DNA of 64,000 nucleotides from the NCBI GenBank assembly GCA_029978335.1, contig JAPOJQ010000001.1:62001-126000 (forward strand), in the 5' to 3' direction. A program made the position numbers and the translations under genes. Shown here one piece after another: positions 9,385-19,920 of this stretch (its first letter is position 1; the number at the start of each line of letters is the position of its first letter). The DNA comes from Actinomycetota bacterium. GTDB taxonomy: Bacteria > Actinomycetota > Acidimicrobiia > Acidimicrobiales > Ilumatobacteraceae. Below the pieces are notes generated by a model. It was not told the DNA's origin and did not search any database. It saw only the letters and a list, made by a program, of their open reading frames with translations.

Positions 9385-9505
9385 GTGGTCGACCGGGCTC
9401 GTCTTCTCGGGCGAACCCTCAAAGAACCACCGTTGCGGGACAGCGCCGGGATCTCACCGGACTTCGCTCACCAACGTGACGGCGATGACCGTAGCACCAC
9501 CAACA
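9385..9505 (-). ncRNA. Cobalamin riboswitch
   Basis: Minus strand GCTACGGTCATCGCCGTCACGTTGGTGAGCGAAGTCCGGTGAGATCCCGGCGCTGTCCCGCAACGGTGG...CCCGAGAAGACGAGCCCGGTCGACC matches the conserved core (CCGGTGAGA-TCCGG, GTCCCGCAAC) of actinobacterial cobalamin riboswitches; precedes a BtuFCD-like operon. Ends approximate. Confidence 0.85.
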
Positions 9506-9568
9506 GCATCGTTAGCGAATGCGGACGGTCAGGCAGGTCAGTGGCTGCGCACCTATGCTCGACCATGC

Positions 9569-10153
9569 ATGCCCGATGTCACCGATAACGACCACGCTCC
9601 CCTTACCGAAGACCCTCGACCAGATGGCCTCCGATCGGCCCCATCGCTCGTGGTGGTCAACACCGGCAACGGCAAAGGCAAAAGTTCATCGGCATTCGGC
9701 ATGATGCTGCGCGGCTTGGCAGTCGATTGGAAGGTCGCCGTCTGCCAGTTCGTCAAGAGCGGCGACTGGCACGTGGGCGAAGAAAAGATGGGCCGTCAAC
9801 TTGGGGTCGAGTGGCACTCATTCGGCGATGGCTTCACCTGGGATTCCGACAACCTTGACCACGACCGCAACCATGCCCGCGAGGGCTGGGCACAGGCGGC
9901 ACGTCTGATTGCGGCTGGCGACCATCAACTCATCATCCTCGATGAGTTGACCTACCTCTGCACATGGGGATGGGTGCCAACTGACGAGGTCGTGGCCGCC
10001 ATTGTCGGACGGCCCGAACACGTGAACATCGTCATCACCGGTCGTGACGCCGCCCCCGACATCGTCGCTGTTGCCGACACCGTCACTGAGATGACCGAGA
10101 TTAAGCACGCCTACGCCAACGGCATCCGCGCCAAGCGCGGCATCGACTACTGA
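9569..10153 (+). CDS. cobO: Cob(I)yrinic acid a,c-diamide adenosyltransferase
   Basis: P-loop NTGNGKGKSSSAFG, DELTY, NIVITGRDAAPDIVAVADTVTEM...HAYANGIRAKRGIDY. Confidence 0.93.
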   Translation: MPDVTDNDHAPLTEDPRPDGLRSAPSLVVVNTGNGKGKSSSAFGMMLRGLAVDWKVAVCQFVKSGDWHVGEEKMGRQLGVEWHSFGDGFTWDSDNLDHDRNHAREGWAQAARLIAAGDHQLIILDELTYLCTWGWVPTDEVVAAIVGRPEHVNIVITGRDAAPDIVAVADTVTEMTEIKHAYANGIRAKRGIDY

Positions 10154-10155
10154 CG

Positions 10156-11061
10156 ATGAACGTTCTCGACGTCGGCGACTTCGACGCAGCGTTGCGGCAA
10201 CATCGCGACGCGGGATGGCGTCCGGTCACCATCCGGCCAGCGGATGACCCAGCCGAGGCCGTACTCGAGTCACCCGCTGGGGCTCGGCTCACGTTGCGCC
10301 GCACTTCCCTGGCGATCAGCCGCGCCGATGATGCTGCTGCCTGGCACACCGGAAGGGCCGGCATGGCCTACCGAGACCTGATCCCTGATCGGTGGGATGG
10401 CCGCTACGTCGCTTCCCACATCGCCGTGCCAGCTGGCGGCCGACTCGCTGACGACGTGCACTTCCACCATGTCGACTTTCAACTGCTCGCCGTTCGCCGT
10501 GGATGGGTTGATGTCGAATACGAGGGTTGGGGTGAACGCCTTCGAATGGAGGTCGGTGATGTGGTGCTTCAGCCTCCGGGCATTCGTCACCAAGTGATCG
10601 AAGCCTCTCCGGGCTTTGAAATCGTCGAGGTCGGGTCGCCAGCCGATCACCTCACCGAATTCGACCCCAGCACCACTCTCCCCGATGACCCCAGTCCGCC
10701 GGATCGCACCTGGGGTGGACAACGATTTGTGTTCTCAACGGCACGAGATCGTCCCAACGACTCATGGGATCATCCGGGATTCCTTGCGGGTGATACCGGC
10801 ATCGGCGCAGCGACCGGAGGGCGCGTCGAGGTGTTGATGGTGGATCCTGATGCCCAACGACTCGCCGTCAACCGACCGGCGCGATCGCTGCGCTTCATGT
10901 TCGTGATGGATGGTGAGGTCACGGTCACGCTCGATGATGCGTCCCCGATTCGACTCGGTCCCGGCGATGCCATCACCATCCCCGCAGATATCCGCGAACT
11001 GGTGAGCGACCCATCGAAGGACTGTCGACTACTCGACGTCACCACACCGGCCGGCGGTTAG
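10156..11061 (+). CDS. Two-cupin-domain protein
   Basis: Cupin patterns HFHHVDFQLLAVRRGWVDVEYEGWGERLRMEVGDVVLQPPGIRHQV and a C-terminal MFVMDGEVTVTLDDASPIRLGPGDAITIPADI. Confidence 0.75.
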   Translation: MNVLDVGDFDAALRQHRDAGWRPVTIRPADDPAEAVLESPAGARLTLRRTSLAISRADDAAAWHTGRAGMAYRDLIPDRWDGRYVASHIAVPAGGRLADDVHFHHVDFQLLAVRRGWVDVEYEGWGERLRMEVGDVVLQPPGIRHQVIEASPGFEIVEVGSPADHLTEFDPSTTLPDDPSPPDRTWGGQRFVFSTARDRPNDSWDHPGFLAGDTGIGAATGGRVEVLMVDPDAQRLAVNRPARSLRFMFVMDGEVTVTLDDASPIRLGPGDAITIPADIRELVSDPSKDCRLLDVTTPAGG

Positions 11062-11070
11062 TCTCGCCGC

Positions 11071-11967
11071 GTGCATCTTCGTCAGGTACCCCTGCAATTC
11101 GTCCGCGGTTTCGCCATGGGATCTGCCGACATCGTGCCGGGGGTTTCTGGGGGAACCGTGGCCCTCGTGCTCGGCATCTACGAGCGATTGATCTCACACA
11201 TCCGCTTCGGGGCGACCGCACTGCGACAACTTGTCTCGCGCGAACCTCGTGCGGCGTTAGCCACCGTCCGCCGTATCGACTGGGTGTGGCTCGGTTCGCT
11301 CCTTTTGGGCATCCTCACCGCAATCGCAGCCCTTTCCGCAGTGATCGAACAGATGCTGACCGAACAACCGGTGCGCACAGCAGCAGTGTTCAGCGGGCTC
11401 GTCATCGGGTCGGTGCTCGTCGCATGGCAGCTGATCCGGTCCCGCACCACCATGCAATGGATCGTCGCCGCAGCAACCGCCGTGGCACTCTTCGTGCTCC
11501 TTGGACTGCGGTCCGACACGCACTCAACCAGCGCTGAAGTCGTCACACAGCAGTGGTGGGTGTTCACCGCAGCCGGCGCGCTCGCGATTTGCGCCATGAT
11601 TCTGCCCGGCATCTCCGGTTCGTTCATTTTGGTGATGATCGGCATGTATTCAGAGGTGCTCGGAGCGGTCAACGACCGCAACCTTGTGGCGATTGCCGCC
11701 ACTGGACTTGGCTGCGTCATTGGGCTCGGCGCGTTCTCGACACTGCTCGACTGGCTGCTGCGCACCCACCACGACATCGTGATTGCGGCCATGGTGGGAC
11801 TCATGCTCGGCTCGATGCGGGTTCTGTGGCCATGGCCAGCTGGAACCGAGACCACCACCATCAGCGCGCCGAGCGGTGACGTGGCGGCGCCGATCGTGCT
11901 CGCTGCCGTCGCGTTCGTTGTGGTGCTCGGCGTCGACCGTGTCGCCCGCCGCCGGCCGACCGACTGA
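11071..11967 (+). CDS. DUF368 family membrane protein (PopT-like polyprenyl-phosphate transporter family)
   Basis: FVRGFAMGSADIVPGVSGGTVALVLGIYERL and CAMILPGISGSFILVMIGMY are hallmark DUF368 motifs. Confidence 0.88.
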   Translation: MHLRQVPLQFVRGFAMGSADIVPGVSGGTVALVLGIYERLISHIRFGATALRQLVSREPRAALATVRRIDWVWLGSLLLGILTAIAALSAVIEQMLTEQPVRTAAVFSGLVIGSVLVAWQLIRSRTTMQWIVAAATAVALFVLLGLRSDTHSTSAEVVTQQWWVFTAAGALAICAMILPGISGSFILVMIGMYSEVLGAVNDRNLVAIAATGLGCVIGLGAFSTLLDWLLRTHHDIVIAAMVGLMLGSMRVLWPWPAGTETTTISAPSGDVAAPIVLAAVAFVVVLGVDRVARRRPTD

Positions 11968-11969
11968 GA

Positions 11970-13118
11970 CTACGCGGCCCCGACGAGCACGGTCCGGTCG
12001 ATGCCGTAGAGGTCGGCCACATTGCCCGACAGGATCGCCTCGGTCATCTCTGCTGTCATTCCGGCAGTGTGCTCGGCAAGCACATCGCGCGACCACGGCC
12101 ACGTCGAATCGCTGTGCGGGAAGTCATTCGCCCACATGAGCCGCCGCCAATTCATCCGATCGGCGAATTGGAATGCCGTCCAGTCGTCTTGGAAGGTGGT
12201 GTAGATGTGTTCGGCGAAGTACTCCGAGGGGAGCCGGCGAAGTTCAACGCCTGGCGCCATCCAGTTTCGATGGCGCTTCCACGCATGGTCCATTCGATAG
12301 GTGTAGTGCGGCACCCATCCCGCATCGGCCTCCACACACACCACCCGCAGCTGCGGATGTCGTTCGAACACACCGCCGAAGACGAGCGTGCCCATGATGT
12401 CTTGGATACCGCGGATGATGCCGAGAAATCCATTGAGACGAGACCCTCGAGGACGACAATTGAAGGCGCTATGCCGCGAGGTCAGGATGTGAAAACTGAG
12501 CGGCATGCCGATTGCCACCGCTGCCTCCCAAAAGGGATCCCACATGGGATCGTCGTAGTCGCCGGTGCCATCTGGCTGCAAGGTCGCCGGCTCCCCCGGC
12601 ATCATCACCCCGCGCAGTCCGAGGGCCTGAATGCGCTCGAGATCAGCGATGCCTTCGGCCACCGATCGCAGGGCGGTCTGGCCACAGCCGAGAAGGCGGT
12701 CCGGTTCAACCGCGCAGTACTCAGCGATCCAGCGGTTGTACGCCACAAAACATGCCTGTTTGAAATCGGCATCGGGATGATTGCAGATCATCATGCCAAC
12801 GGTCGGGTAGATGATCTCAGCCGACACCCCATCGCGGCGTTGATCCGCAACCCGATGAGCGGGGTCCCAACCGGACCGATGCAGTTCTTCAAAGGTCACA
12901 CCGCTGACACTCAATTCCTCTGCGGCTTTACCCGCCGCTGCGACGAGACCCATCGCAACCGGACGCATCCCCTCCACTACGAACATGTCGCCGCGCTGGT
13001 CATCGCGCACCATCTGCGGTGCGCGATCCCTCCACGCCGGATCGATGTTCGCCGAGTAGCAGTCCGGTGGTTCGGTGATGTGCGAGTCCGCACTGATCAC
13101 CGGAAAATCGAAGTTCAT
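11970..13118 (-). CDS. Amidohydrolase family 2 (TIM-barrel metal-dependent hydrolase)
   Basis: VISADSHITEPPD...VCVEADAGWVPHYTYRMDH...MWANDFPHSDSTWPWSR. Confidence 0.85.
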   Translation of the reverse strand: MNFDFPVISADSHITEPPDCYSANIDPAWRDRAPQMVRDDQRGDMFVVEGMRPVAMGLVAAAGKAAEELSVSGVTFEELHRSGWDPAHRVADQRRDGVSAEIIYPTVGMMICNHPDADFKQACFVAYNRWIAEYCAVEPDRLLGCGQTALRSVAEGIADLERIQALGLRGVMMPGEPATLQPDGTGDYDDPMWDPFWEAAVAIGMPLSFHILTSRHSAFNCRPRGSRLNGFLGIIRGIQDIMGTLVFGGVFERHPQLRVVCVEADAGWVPHYTYRMDHAWKRHRNWMAPGVELRRLPSEYFAEHIYTTFQDDWTAFQFADRMNWRRLMWANDFPHSDSTWPWSRDVLAEHTAGMTAEMTEAILSGNVADLYGIDRTVLVGAA

Positions 13119-14821
13119 CGCGCCCCCCGAACAAGACGACCTGGCGTTGCACCAGTGGACTCACCGTCAGCCATGATCTCAACACCTCCGACGAAGGTGT
13201 TGCGATACCCCGTCGCTCGCTGGATCATGCGGCGGCCACCGGCGGGAAGGTCGTAACGGATCTCTGGGGCATGCAATCGAAGTCCGTCAAAGTCGATGAT
13301 GTTCACGTCGGCCCGATAGCCGGGCGCAAGCACACCTCGATCACCAAGGCCGACGGTTTCAGCGGTCATCCGGCATTGCTTGGCCACCAACGTTTCCACC
13401 GGAATTCGGCCTTCAGGACGGTCACGGCCCCACCATTGGAGCAGCGTGGTCGGGAAACTGACGTCGCAAATCGTTCCCACATGCGCGCCGCCATCGGACA
13501 AACCGGGCACCGATGCGGGATGCCGCAGCATCTCCCCGACCGCATCGAGGTTCTCCCCGAACCAGTTGAGGATGGGCTGATACAACAACGCATGACCGCC
13601 GTCGGCAATCGTCCAGTCGTAGAGCACCTCGAGTGGATCGACGCCACGGCGGGCCGCTTCGGCTGCAGCCGAGGACGACGGATGCGGCTCGTAGTTCGGC
13701 GGATCGCCGAGCTGGAAGATGTAATTCGAGCGGTGAATCGCCCGGCTACCCAACACGGTGTCATCGACCCGAGCACCGTCGATAATCGCGCGCCGCAGGT
13801 CCGGGTCCGCCATGACGCCAACCCGTTCGGCAAGCGGGCGATCAGCGATCGCCCGGTATGGCTCGCTGAACATGAACGGATGCAACGTTGCTTCGAGCCC
13901 CAGCATGATCCCTACCGCTCGAGCCCCGACCTGCCCGCGCATCGTCACCCCGCGCGCAGTTGCTGCGGCGAAGTGATCGAGTTCAACCCGCCAGTCATCG
14001 CCCGACCGAGCCCCTTGCGCAATCGACACCGAAATCGGACGACCCGATGCGGCTGCCATCCGCTCAAACAGTTCGAGTTCGCCATCACGATCGAGAAAGT
14101 CGCTCACGACTTGGAGCACACCTCGACCTGAAGCACCGAGCGCACAGGCGATGCCGACGAGCTCATCGGCTTCGGCCCGAAGGGTCGGCGTGGGCTCACC
14201 AAGGCTCGTACGGTGATTCAAGGTGCGGCTGGTGGAAAATCCGAGCGCTCCCGCTTCGACCGCTTCTCTGGCTAACGCTGCCATCTGTTCGATGTCGTCG
14301 GGCGTGGCTGGTTGCTGGGTTGCACCGCGTTCACCCATGACATGAAGACGCAGCGCCCCATGTGGCACCTGAGTGCCGAGGTCGATGTCACGGGGACGAC
14401 GTTCGAGCGCATCGAGATATTCGGGAAACGATGACCAGTCCCATGAGAGGCCCTCATGGAGCGCCGTGCCTGGGATGTCTTCAACGCCTTCCATCAGCTG
14501 GATCAATCGTTCACGGTTGTGGTCGAGCACCGGAGCGAATCCCACACCGCAGTTCCCCATCACGACCGTGGTCACACCGTGCCAACTCGATGGTGCGAGC
14601 TGTGTGTCCCACGTCGCCTGCCCGTCGTAGTGGGTGTGAATATCGACAAATCCAGGCGTGACGAGGTGACCCTCCGCATCAATCTCTCGTCGACCGGAAC
14701 CTTCGACCTCACCTACAGCGATGATCCGACCGTCTTTGACCGCGACGTCGCCAATGAATCGCTGCGCCCCTGTTCCATCGACCACCGTGCCGTGGCGAAT
14801 GACGAGATCGTGTTCAGCCAT
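13115..14821 (-). CDS. N-acyl-D-amino-acid deacylase family amidohydrolase
   Basis: [52 protein letters not shown]. Confidence 0.88.
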   Translation of the reverse strand: MAEHDLVIRHGTVVDGTGAQRFIGDVAVKDGRIIAVGEVEGSGRREIDAEGHLVTPGFVDIHTHYDGQATWDTQLAPSSWHGVTTVVMGNCGVGFAPVLDHNRERLIQLMEGVEDIPGTALHEGLSWDWSSFPEYLDALERRPRDIDLGTQVPHGALRLHVMGERGATQQPATPDDIEQMAALAREAVEAGALGFSTSRTLNHRTSLGEPTPTLRAEADELVGIACALGASGRGVLQVVSDFLDRDGELELFERMAAASGRPISVSIAQGARSGDDWRVELDHFAAATARGVTMRGQVGARAVGIMLGLEATLHPFMFSEPYRAIADRPLAERVGVMADPDLRRAIIDGARVDDTVLGSRAIHRSNYIFQLGDPPNYEPHPSSSAAAEAARRGVDPLEVLYDWTIADGGHALLYQPILNWFGENLDAVGEMLRHPASVPGLSDGGAHVGTICDVSFPTTLLQWWGRDRPEGRIPVETLVAKQCRMTAETVGLGDRGVLAPGYRADVNIIDFDGLRLHAPEIRYDLPAGGRRMIQRATGYRNTFVGGVEIMADGESTGATPGRLVRGAR

Positions 14822-14885
14822 GGGGACCCCCTTCCCTCAGGCGCGACCGTATCGCCTCGCTGGTCGTGAGGTCAGACCCGGAGGA

Positions 14886-16079
14886 TCAGCGGCTGACAAG
14901 GTCGGCGATGCGGCGAATGCCTTCGGCGATGTCATCATCACCCATCGCGAATGAGAACCGTGCGTAGCCAGGTGCCCCGAATGCCTCTCCGGGCACAAAC
15001 GCGACCTTTGCCTCCGACAGAACAAGATCGGCCAGTTCAAGCGTCGACCCAGCGACGGTCCCAGCGATGGGCCGGCCGAGCAAACCCGTGACGTTCGGGA
15101 AGCAATAGAACGCGCCCTGCGGTTCGAGGCAGGTGACACCCGGGATCTCCGACAGCATGCGGTGCATCATCGCCCCGCGTCGGGCGAAGGCCTCGCGCAT
15201 CATGAACACATCGTCGAGTCCGCCCGCAACAGCGGCAAGCGCCGCTCGCTGCGACACATTCGACACATTGGACGTGGCATGCGACTGGAAGTTGGTCGCT
15301 GCCTTGATGACGTCGAGTGGCCCTGCCATCCAACCAACGCGCCAGCCCGTCATGGCATAGGTCTTCGCCACACCGTTCACGATGATGCATTGATCAGCGA
15401 TCTCGGGGACGAGCGCCGGCATCGACGCGAAGACGTTGTCCCCAAACACCAGATGCTCGTAAATCTCATCGGTGATCACCCACACGCCGTGTTCAACCGC
15501 CCAGCGACCAATCGCTGCGATCTCATCTGGCGTGTACACCGCTCCCGACGGGTTGTCGGGGCTCACGAACAACAGCACCTTGGTGCGCGCCGTTCGTGCC
15601 GCGTCGAGTTGTTCAACGGTGACCTTGAATCCTGAGACATCATCGGTATCGATGATCACCGGAACACCGCCGGCGAGCGTGATCGCCTCTGGGTACGTCG
15701 TCCAGTACGGCGCAGGGCAGATCACTTCATCACCCGGATCGCACAAGGCAGCGAAGGCTGTGTAGACAGCGTGCTTGCCGCCGTTGGTGACGAGCACCTG
15801 ATCGGCGCCAATGGTCACGCCTGAATCGCGCAAGGTCTTTGCGGCGATCGCCTCGCGGAGTTCTGGCAACCCGCCGGCAGGTGTGTAGCGATGATTGCGC
15901 GGATCTCGACACGCCTCAACCGCCGCCTCAACGATGTGAGCAGGCGTAGGAAAGTCGGGTTCACCAGCGCCAAATCCCACGACGTTCTCACCCTGCGCTT
16001 TCAGTGCCTTCGCCTTGGCATCAACGGCCAAGGTTGCAGACGGGGCGATCGCAGCGAGACGGGCGGAAGTTCGGTTCAC
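14886..16079 (-). CDS. Pyridoxal-phosphate aspartate aminotransferase family
   Basis: [17 protein letters not shown]...[10 protein letters not shown]...[20 protein letters not shown] start inferred at 16077-16079. Confidence 0.88.
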   Translation of the reverse strand: MNRTSARLAAIAPSATLAVDAKAKALKAQGENVVGFGAGEPDFPTPAHIVEAAVEACRDPRNHRYTPAGGLPELREAIAAKTLRDSGVTIGADQVLVTNGGKHAVYTAFAALCDPGDEVICPAPYWTTYPEAITLAGGVPVIIDTDDVSGFKVTVEQLDAARTARTKVLLFVSPDNPSGAVYTPDEIAAIGRWAVEHGVWVITDEIYEHLVFGDNVFASMPALVPEIADQCIIVNGVAKTYAMTGWRVGWMAGPLDVIKAATNFQSHATSNVSNVSQRAALAAVAGGLDDVFMMREAFARRGAMMHRMLSEIPGVTCLEPQGAFYCFPNVTGLLGRPIAGTVAGSTLELADLVLSEAKVAFVPGEAFGAPGYARFSFAMGDDDIAEGIRRIADLVSR

Positions 16080-16140
16080 CCCGCAATGTTGCCAGCAGAT
16101 ACGCCAAGTGCCACGCATCGTTGGCATACAAACGAAATGT

Positions 16141-16158
16141 CCACACCTCACGGTGTGG
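16141..16158. promoter_or_regulatory. Perfect inverted repeat CCACACC-TCAC-GGTGTGG in the aspartate aminotransferase/serC divergent region
   Basis: 7-bp arms, 4-nt loop, in the 108-bp gap between divergent start codons. Confidence 0.5.
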
Positions 16159-16187
16159 CCGGGTGTTCGTGCTGCCATCCTTGGGGC

Positions 16188-17318
16188 GTGGAAGCATCGC
16201 ACATCACCATCCCCACCGATCTGTTGCCCGCAGATGGACGGTTTGGTTGCGGCCCTTCGAAAGTGCGTGCGGAACAGATTGACGCCGTTGCGTCGCTCGG
16301 ACGGTCAGTCATGGGTACTTCGCACCGCCAGGCACCGGTGAAGAACATCGTTGCGTCCGTCCGAAGCGGGCTCAGCGAGTTGTTCGGACTGCCCGATGGC
16401 TGGGAGATCGTGCTCGGCAACGGTGGCTCCACGGTGTTCTGGGATGTGGCAACCTTTGGCCTGATTCGTGAGCGAAGCCAGCATCTCGTATTCGGCGAGT
16501 TCTCATCGAAATTCGCCGAAGCCGCCGCCAGCGCCCCACACCTTGGGCAACCCGAGGTCATTCGTTGTGAACCAGGTGATCATCCGGACCCGATCGCTGC
16601 AATGGGCATCGACGTCTACGCGTTGACCCACAACGAGACGTCGACCGGCGTGGCGATGGATCTTCGCCGCCCACAAGGCGCCGACGCCGACGCCTTGGTG
16701 GTTGTGGATGCGACGAGCGCTGCCGGTGGCTTGGCATGGCGGCCCTCTGACGTTGACGTGTACTACTTCGCGCCGCAGAAGAGTTTCGCCTCCGATGGCG
16801 GGCTCTGGCTCGCCGCATGCTCCCCTGAAGCGCTCGACCGGATCAACGAACTGACCGACGGCCGCCGGTGGTGCCCTGCGTCGCTCGACTTGGGCATCGC
16901 CGTGTCGAACAGCACCCAACAACAGACGTACAACACACCCGCGCTCGCAACGCTCATCATGTTGGACAACCAGGTCAACTGGATGTTGCACAATGGCGGA
17001 GCTGCATGGGTGGCCGAACGCGTCGCACGTTCATCGAGCACGGTGTACGACTGGGCTACAACCCGTGAGTGGGCAACGCCATTCGTCAGTGATCCATCGA
17101 AGCGGTCCAAGGTTGTCGCCACCATCGACCTAGATGACGCCATCCCGGCGGGCGACGTGTGCGCAGCCCTTCGCGCTAACGGGGTCGTCGATACCGACAG
17201 CTATCGAAAGCTCGGCCGCAACCAACTCCGCATCGGCATGTTCCCTGCCGTTGATCCTGACGACCTCGCCGCGCTCACCGGGTGCATCGACTATGTCGTT
17301 GAGGCATTGGCATCGTGA
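16188..17318 (+). CDS. serC: Phosphoserine aminotransferase
   Basis: [56 protein letters not shown] start at 16188. Confidence 0.9.
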   Translation: MEASHITIPTDLLPADGRFGCGPSKVRAEQIDAVASLGRSVMGTSHRQAPVKNIVASVRSGLSELFGLPDGWEIVLGNGGSTVFWDVATFGLIRERSQHLVFGEFSSKFAEAAASAPHLGQPEVIRCEPGDHPDPIAAMGIDVYALTHNETSTGVAMDLRRPQGADADALVVVDATSAAGGLAWRPSDVDVYYFAPQKSFASDGGLWLAACSPEALDRINELTDGRRWCPASLDLGIAVSNSTQQQTYNTPALATLIMLDNQVNWMLHNGGAAWVAERVARSSSTVYDWATTREWATPFVSDPSKRSKVVATIDLDDAIPAGDVCAALRANGVVDTDSYRKLGRNQLRIGMFPAVDPDDLAALTGCIDYVVEALAS

Positions 17319-18205
17319 TGCCATCGGACACGCCAAGTGTCGACGAAGTGCTGCGCTTCGATATCGACTCGCTCGGTGCACTGCGTCAACCGGTGCTCGT
17401 CGTGAGCCTCGAAGGTTGGTTCGACATGGCAGGCGCGGCCACCGCTGCGGTTGAAGCGCTGTTCCCCGACGATCACCGCGTCACCGTTGGCGAGATCGAC
17501 AGCGACCCGTTCTACGACTTCACGGTGGAACGGCCGATGATCGAAATGGTCGATGGCCTGCTGCGCCGTATCCGCTGGCCTCGCAACACCGTTGATGTCT
17601 GGCGTTCCCCCGAACCCGAAGGCAGAGATGTTGTGCTGCTGCTCGGCGTTGAGCCGCATCTCGGGTGGCGGACCTATTGCGAGGCGATTCGAACCGTTGC
17701 CGAGCGAGCGGGCTGCTCGGTGGTGGTAACGGTCGGCGCTGGGGCAGAGCAAGTGCCGCACACCAGATCACCATTCGTCACCGGCAGTTCGACCAATCGA
17801 TCGCTGGCACGTCGCCTTGGGCTCGGCACGCCGAGCTACCAAGGGATGACCGGCACGATCGGCGTGCTCCACACCGTGCTGGAAGCAGCACAGATCGCCT
17901 CGGTATCACTGCGCGTCGGCATCCCGCACTATCTCTCGAATGCCTCGCATCCGCTCGCCGTCGCCGCCTTGCAACAGCACCTCTCTCATGTGCTCGGCGT
18001 CGGCCCCGGAACCGATCTCATCGACGACATCAACCGACATCGCTCACTCCACGACGAGGTCGTCGCAGCCGACCCACAACTCGCCATGTACGTGGCAATG
18101 CTCGAGCGAGAGTTCGATCGCCGAGCCGAGGCTGCCATTCCGACCGCCGACGACCTCGGTGCCGAGCTCGAAGCATTCCTTCGAGAACTCGACGACGAGG
18201 GTTGA
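17315..18205 (+). CDS. PAC2 family protein
   Basis: PVLVVSLEGWFDMAGAATAAVEAL...RTYCEAIRTVAERAGCSVVVTVGA...HYLSNASHPLAVAALQQHLSHVLG. Confidence 0.85.
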   Translation: MMPSDTPSVDEVLRFDIDSLGALRQPVLVVSLEGWFDMAGAATAAVEALFPDDHRVTVGEIDSDPFYDFTVERPMIEMVDGLLRRIRWPRNTVDVWRSPEPEGRDVVLLLGVEPHLGWRTYCEAIRTVAERAGCSVVVTVGAGAEQVPHTRSPFVTGSSTNRSLARRLGLGTPSYQGMTGTIGVLHTVLEAAQIASVSLRVGIPHYLSNASHPLAVAALQQHLSHVLGVGPGTDLIDDINRHRSLHDEVVAADPQLAMYVAMLEREFDRRAEAAIPTADDLGAELEAFLRELDDEG

Positions 18206-18219
18206 CCTAGAGTCGGCGA

Positions 18220-19920
18220 ATGGCCGACACCTCCGCCCTGCGCGCTGATCACCGTGATGTCATCAACGATGATGAGGGAAGGTTGATCGACCGTTCGCTG
18301 CATGACCACACCCAGCGCCTCAAGCGAACGCTGCACTGCGTTCGAGATGGCGTCTGGTGCCTCGTCGGTAATGGCCTGTCGAACCAGACGTTTGTCCAGG
18401 GCCCAGAGGGCATCATCGCCATCGATACCGGCGAGTCAGTCGAGGAAATGACCGCTGCGCTTGGTGAATTGCGCACCGTCACCGATGCGCCGATCGTGGC
18501 GGTGATCTACACCCACTTTCACTACGTCAGCGGCACTGCGGCCGTACTCGACGCCGAACCCGTCACTGCGATCTGGGGTCATGCACTCATCGAGGACAAT
18601 CTCCGGCGCTCAGCAACCGACATCGCACCTGCATATGGGCGCGGCCTCGTCGAGCAGTTCGCCATTGCGCTCCCCGAACACGGCCCTGATTCCACACCCA
18701 ACGTCGGGCTTGGACTCGCCTACCGAATGCCACAACACGCGCCGTTCACGCCCGGTCACGTCGCCGCCGACCACACCTTTGACGATGCAAGGACGATCAC
18801 GGTGGCGGGCCTCACGGTCGACGTCACACCCGCCCCATCTGATGCCAACGACTCGGTGACCTTGTGGTTCCCCGAACTCCGCACGGCAGTTCACAACCTC
18901 ATGTGGCCCGCCCTGTTCAACGTGTTCGCCATCAGGGGTGAGGAATACCGCGATCCAAGGGTGTTGCTGCGTGGACTCGATCACCTTCACTCACTTGGAG
19001 CGGACCATCTCATTGCCACACACGGCCCACCGCTGTCGGGCGCAGGCGATATCGATCGACGACTCGAGCGGTACCGAGACTCCATTCAATTCATCTGGGA
19101 CCAGACCGTGCGCTGGACGAATAGGGGTGCGTCGTCAAGTGACCTTGCGCACCGCATCAGCCTTCCCGCCGTGTACGACGACGACTGGTTGACCCAACAG
19201 CACTATGGCGTTGTTGAGCATCACGTTCGACAGGTACGAAGTGGACTCTTCGGCTTCTTCGACGGCGACCCGGCCAACCTGTTTCCATTGGAACGAGGCG
19301 ACCTTGCGACTCGCACCATTGCGGCGATGGGCGGGCTTGATGAGGCTCGCACACGGTGCGACGATACGGACGATCTGCGATGGGCGCTGCACCTCGCATC
19401 ACTGCTTGCCGACCATCCCGAAGCCACTGACGCCGACCGCCAACGGCTCGCCCACCACCTTCGCGTTGTGGCGAGTCGGACACCGTCGGCGAACATCCGA
19501 AGTTGGAGCCTTACTGCTGCGCTTGCAATCGAAGGTTCGATCGACATGAGCCGTCATCGGACGCATCGCCTTGGTCGACGACAGGTTGAGGGCTGGGATC
19601 TGGCAACGTCAGTGGCGGTACTCAAGGTGCTGGTTGTGCCAGAACGCCTGACCGGCATCGATCTCCGACTCGCGGTGGACACCGGCGCTGAACGAGCGGG
19701 CCTTCATTTCCGCAACCACATCGCATGTCCGATCTCTGGTGACCACGCTGAAGCCGTCGTGCGTTGCTCGAGATCGGTGTGGAACGCGCTGCTCACAGCG
19801 TCGACCGACCTTGAGGCTGCCCTGGCCAACGGTGACCTCCACTTGGACGGTGATATCGACACCGCTCGACGTGCCCTCGGCGCACTCGACCACAGCGCGT
19901 TCGAAAGAGCGGACCAGTGA
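18220..19920 (+). CDS. MBL-fold alkyl sulfatase-like protein
   Basis: MBL N-terminal part (AIDTGESVEEM...VIYTHFHYVSGTAAVLD...ATHGPPLSG) plus an alkylsulfatase dimerisation/SCP2-like C-terminal part. The metal motif is HFHYVS rather than HxHxDH. Confidence 0.75.
   Translation: MADTSALRADHRDVINDDEGRLIDRSLHDHTQRLKRTLHCVRDGVWCLVGNGLSNQTFVQGPEGIIAIDTGESVEEMTAALGELRTVTDAPIVAVIYTHFHYVSGTAAVLDAEPVTAIWGHALIEDNLRRSATDIAPAYGRGLVEQFAIALPEHGPDSTPNVGLGLAYRMPQHAPFTPGHVAADHTFDDARTITVAGLTVDVTPAPSDANDSVTLWFPELRTAVHNLMWPALFNVFAIRGEEYRDPRVLLRGLDHLHSLGADHLIATHGPPLSGAGDIDRRLERYRDSIQFIWDQTVRWTNRGASSSDLAHRISLPAVYDDDWLTQQHYGVVEHHVRQVRSGLFGFFDGDPANLFPLERGDLATRTIAAMGGLDEARTRCDDTDDLRWALHLASLLADHPEATDADRQRLAHHLRVVASRTPSANIRSWSLTAALAIEGSIDMSRHRTHRLGRRQVEGWDLATSVAVLKVLVVPERLTGIDLRLAVDTGAERAGLHFRNHIACPISGDHAEAVVRCSRSVWNALLTASTDLEAALANGDLHLDGDIDTARRALGALDHSAFERADQ

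Noticed and set aside
12069-13256. 395-aa plus-strand ORF antisense to the amidohydrolases
   Set aside because: Opposite frame of well-supported CDSs (11970-13118, 13115-14821); composition His/Arg-rich and motif-free, typical of high-GC shadow ORFs.
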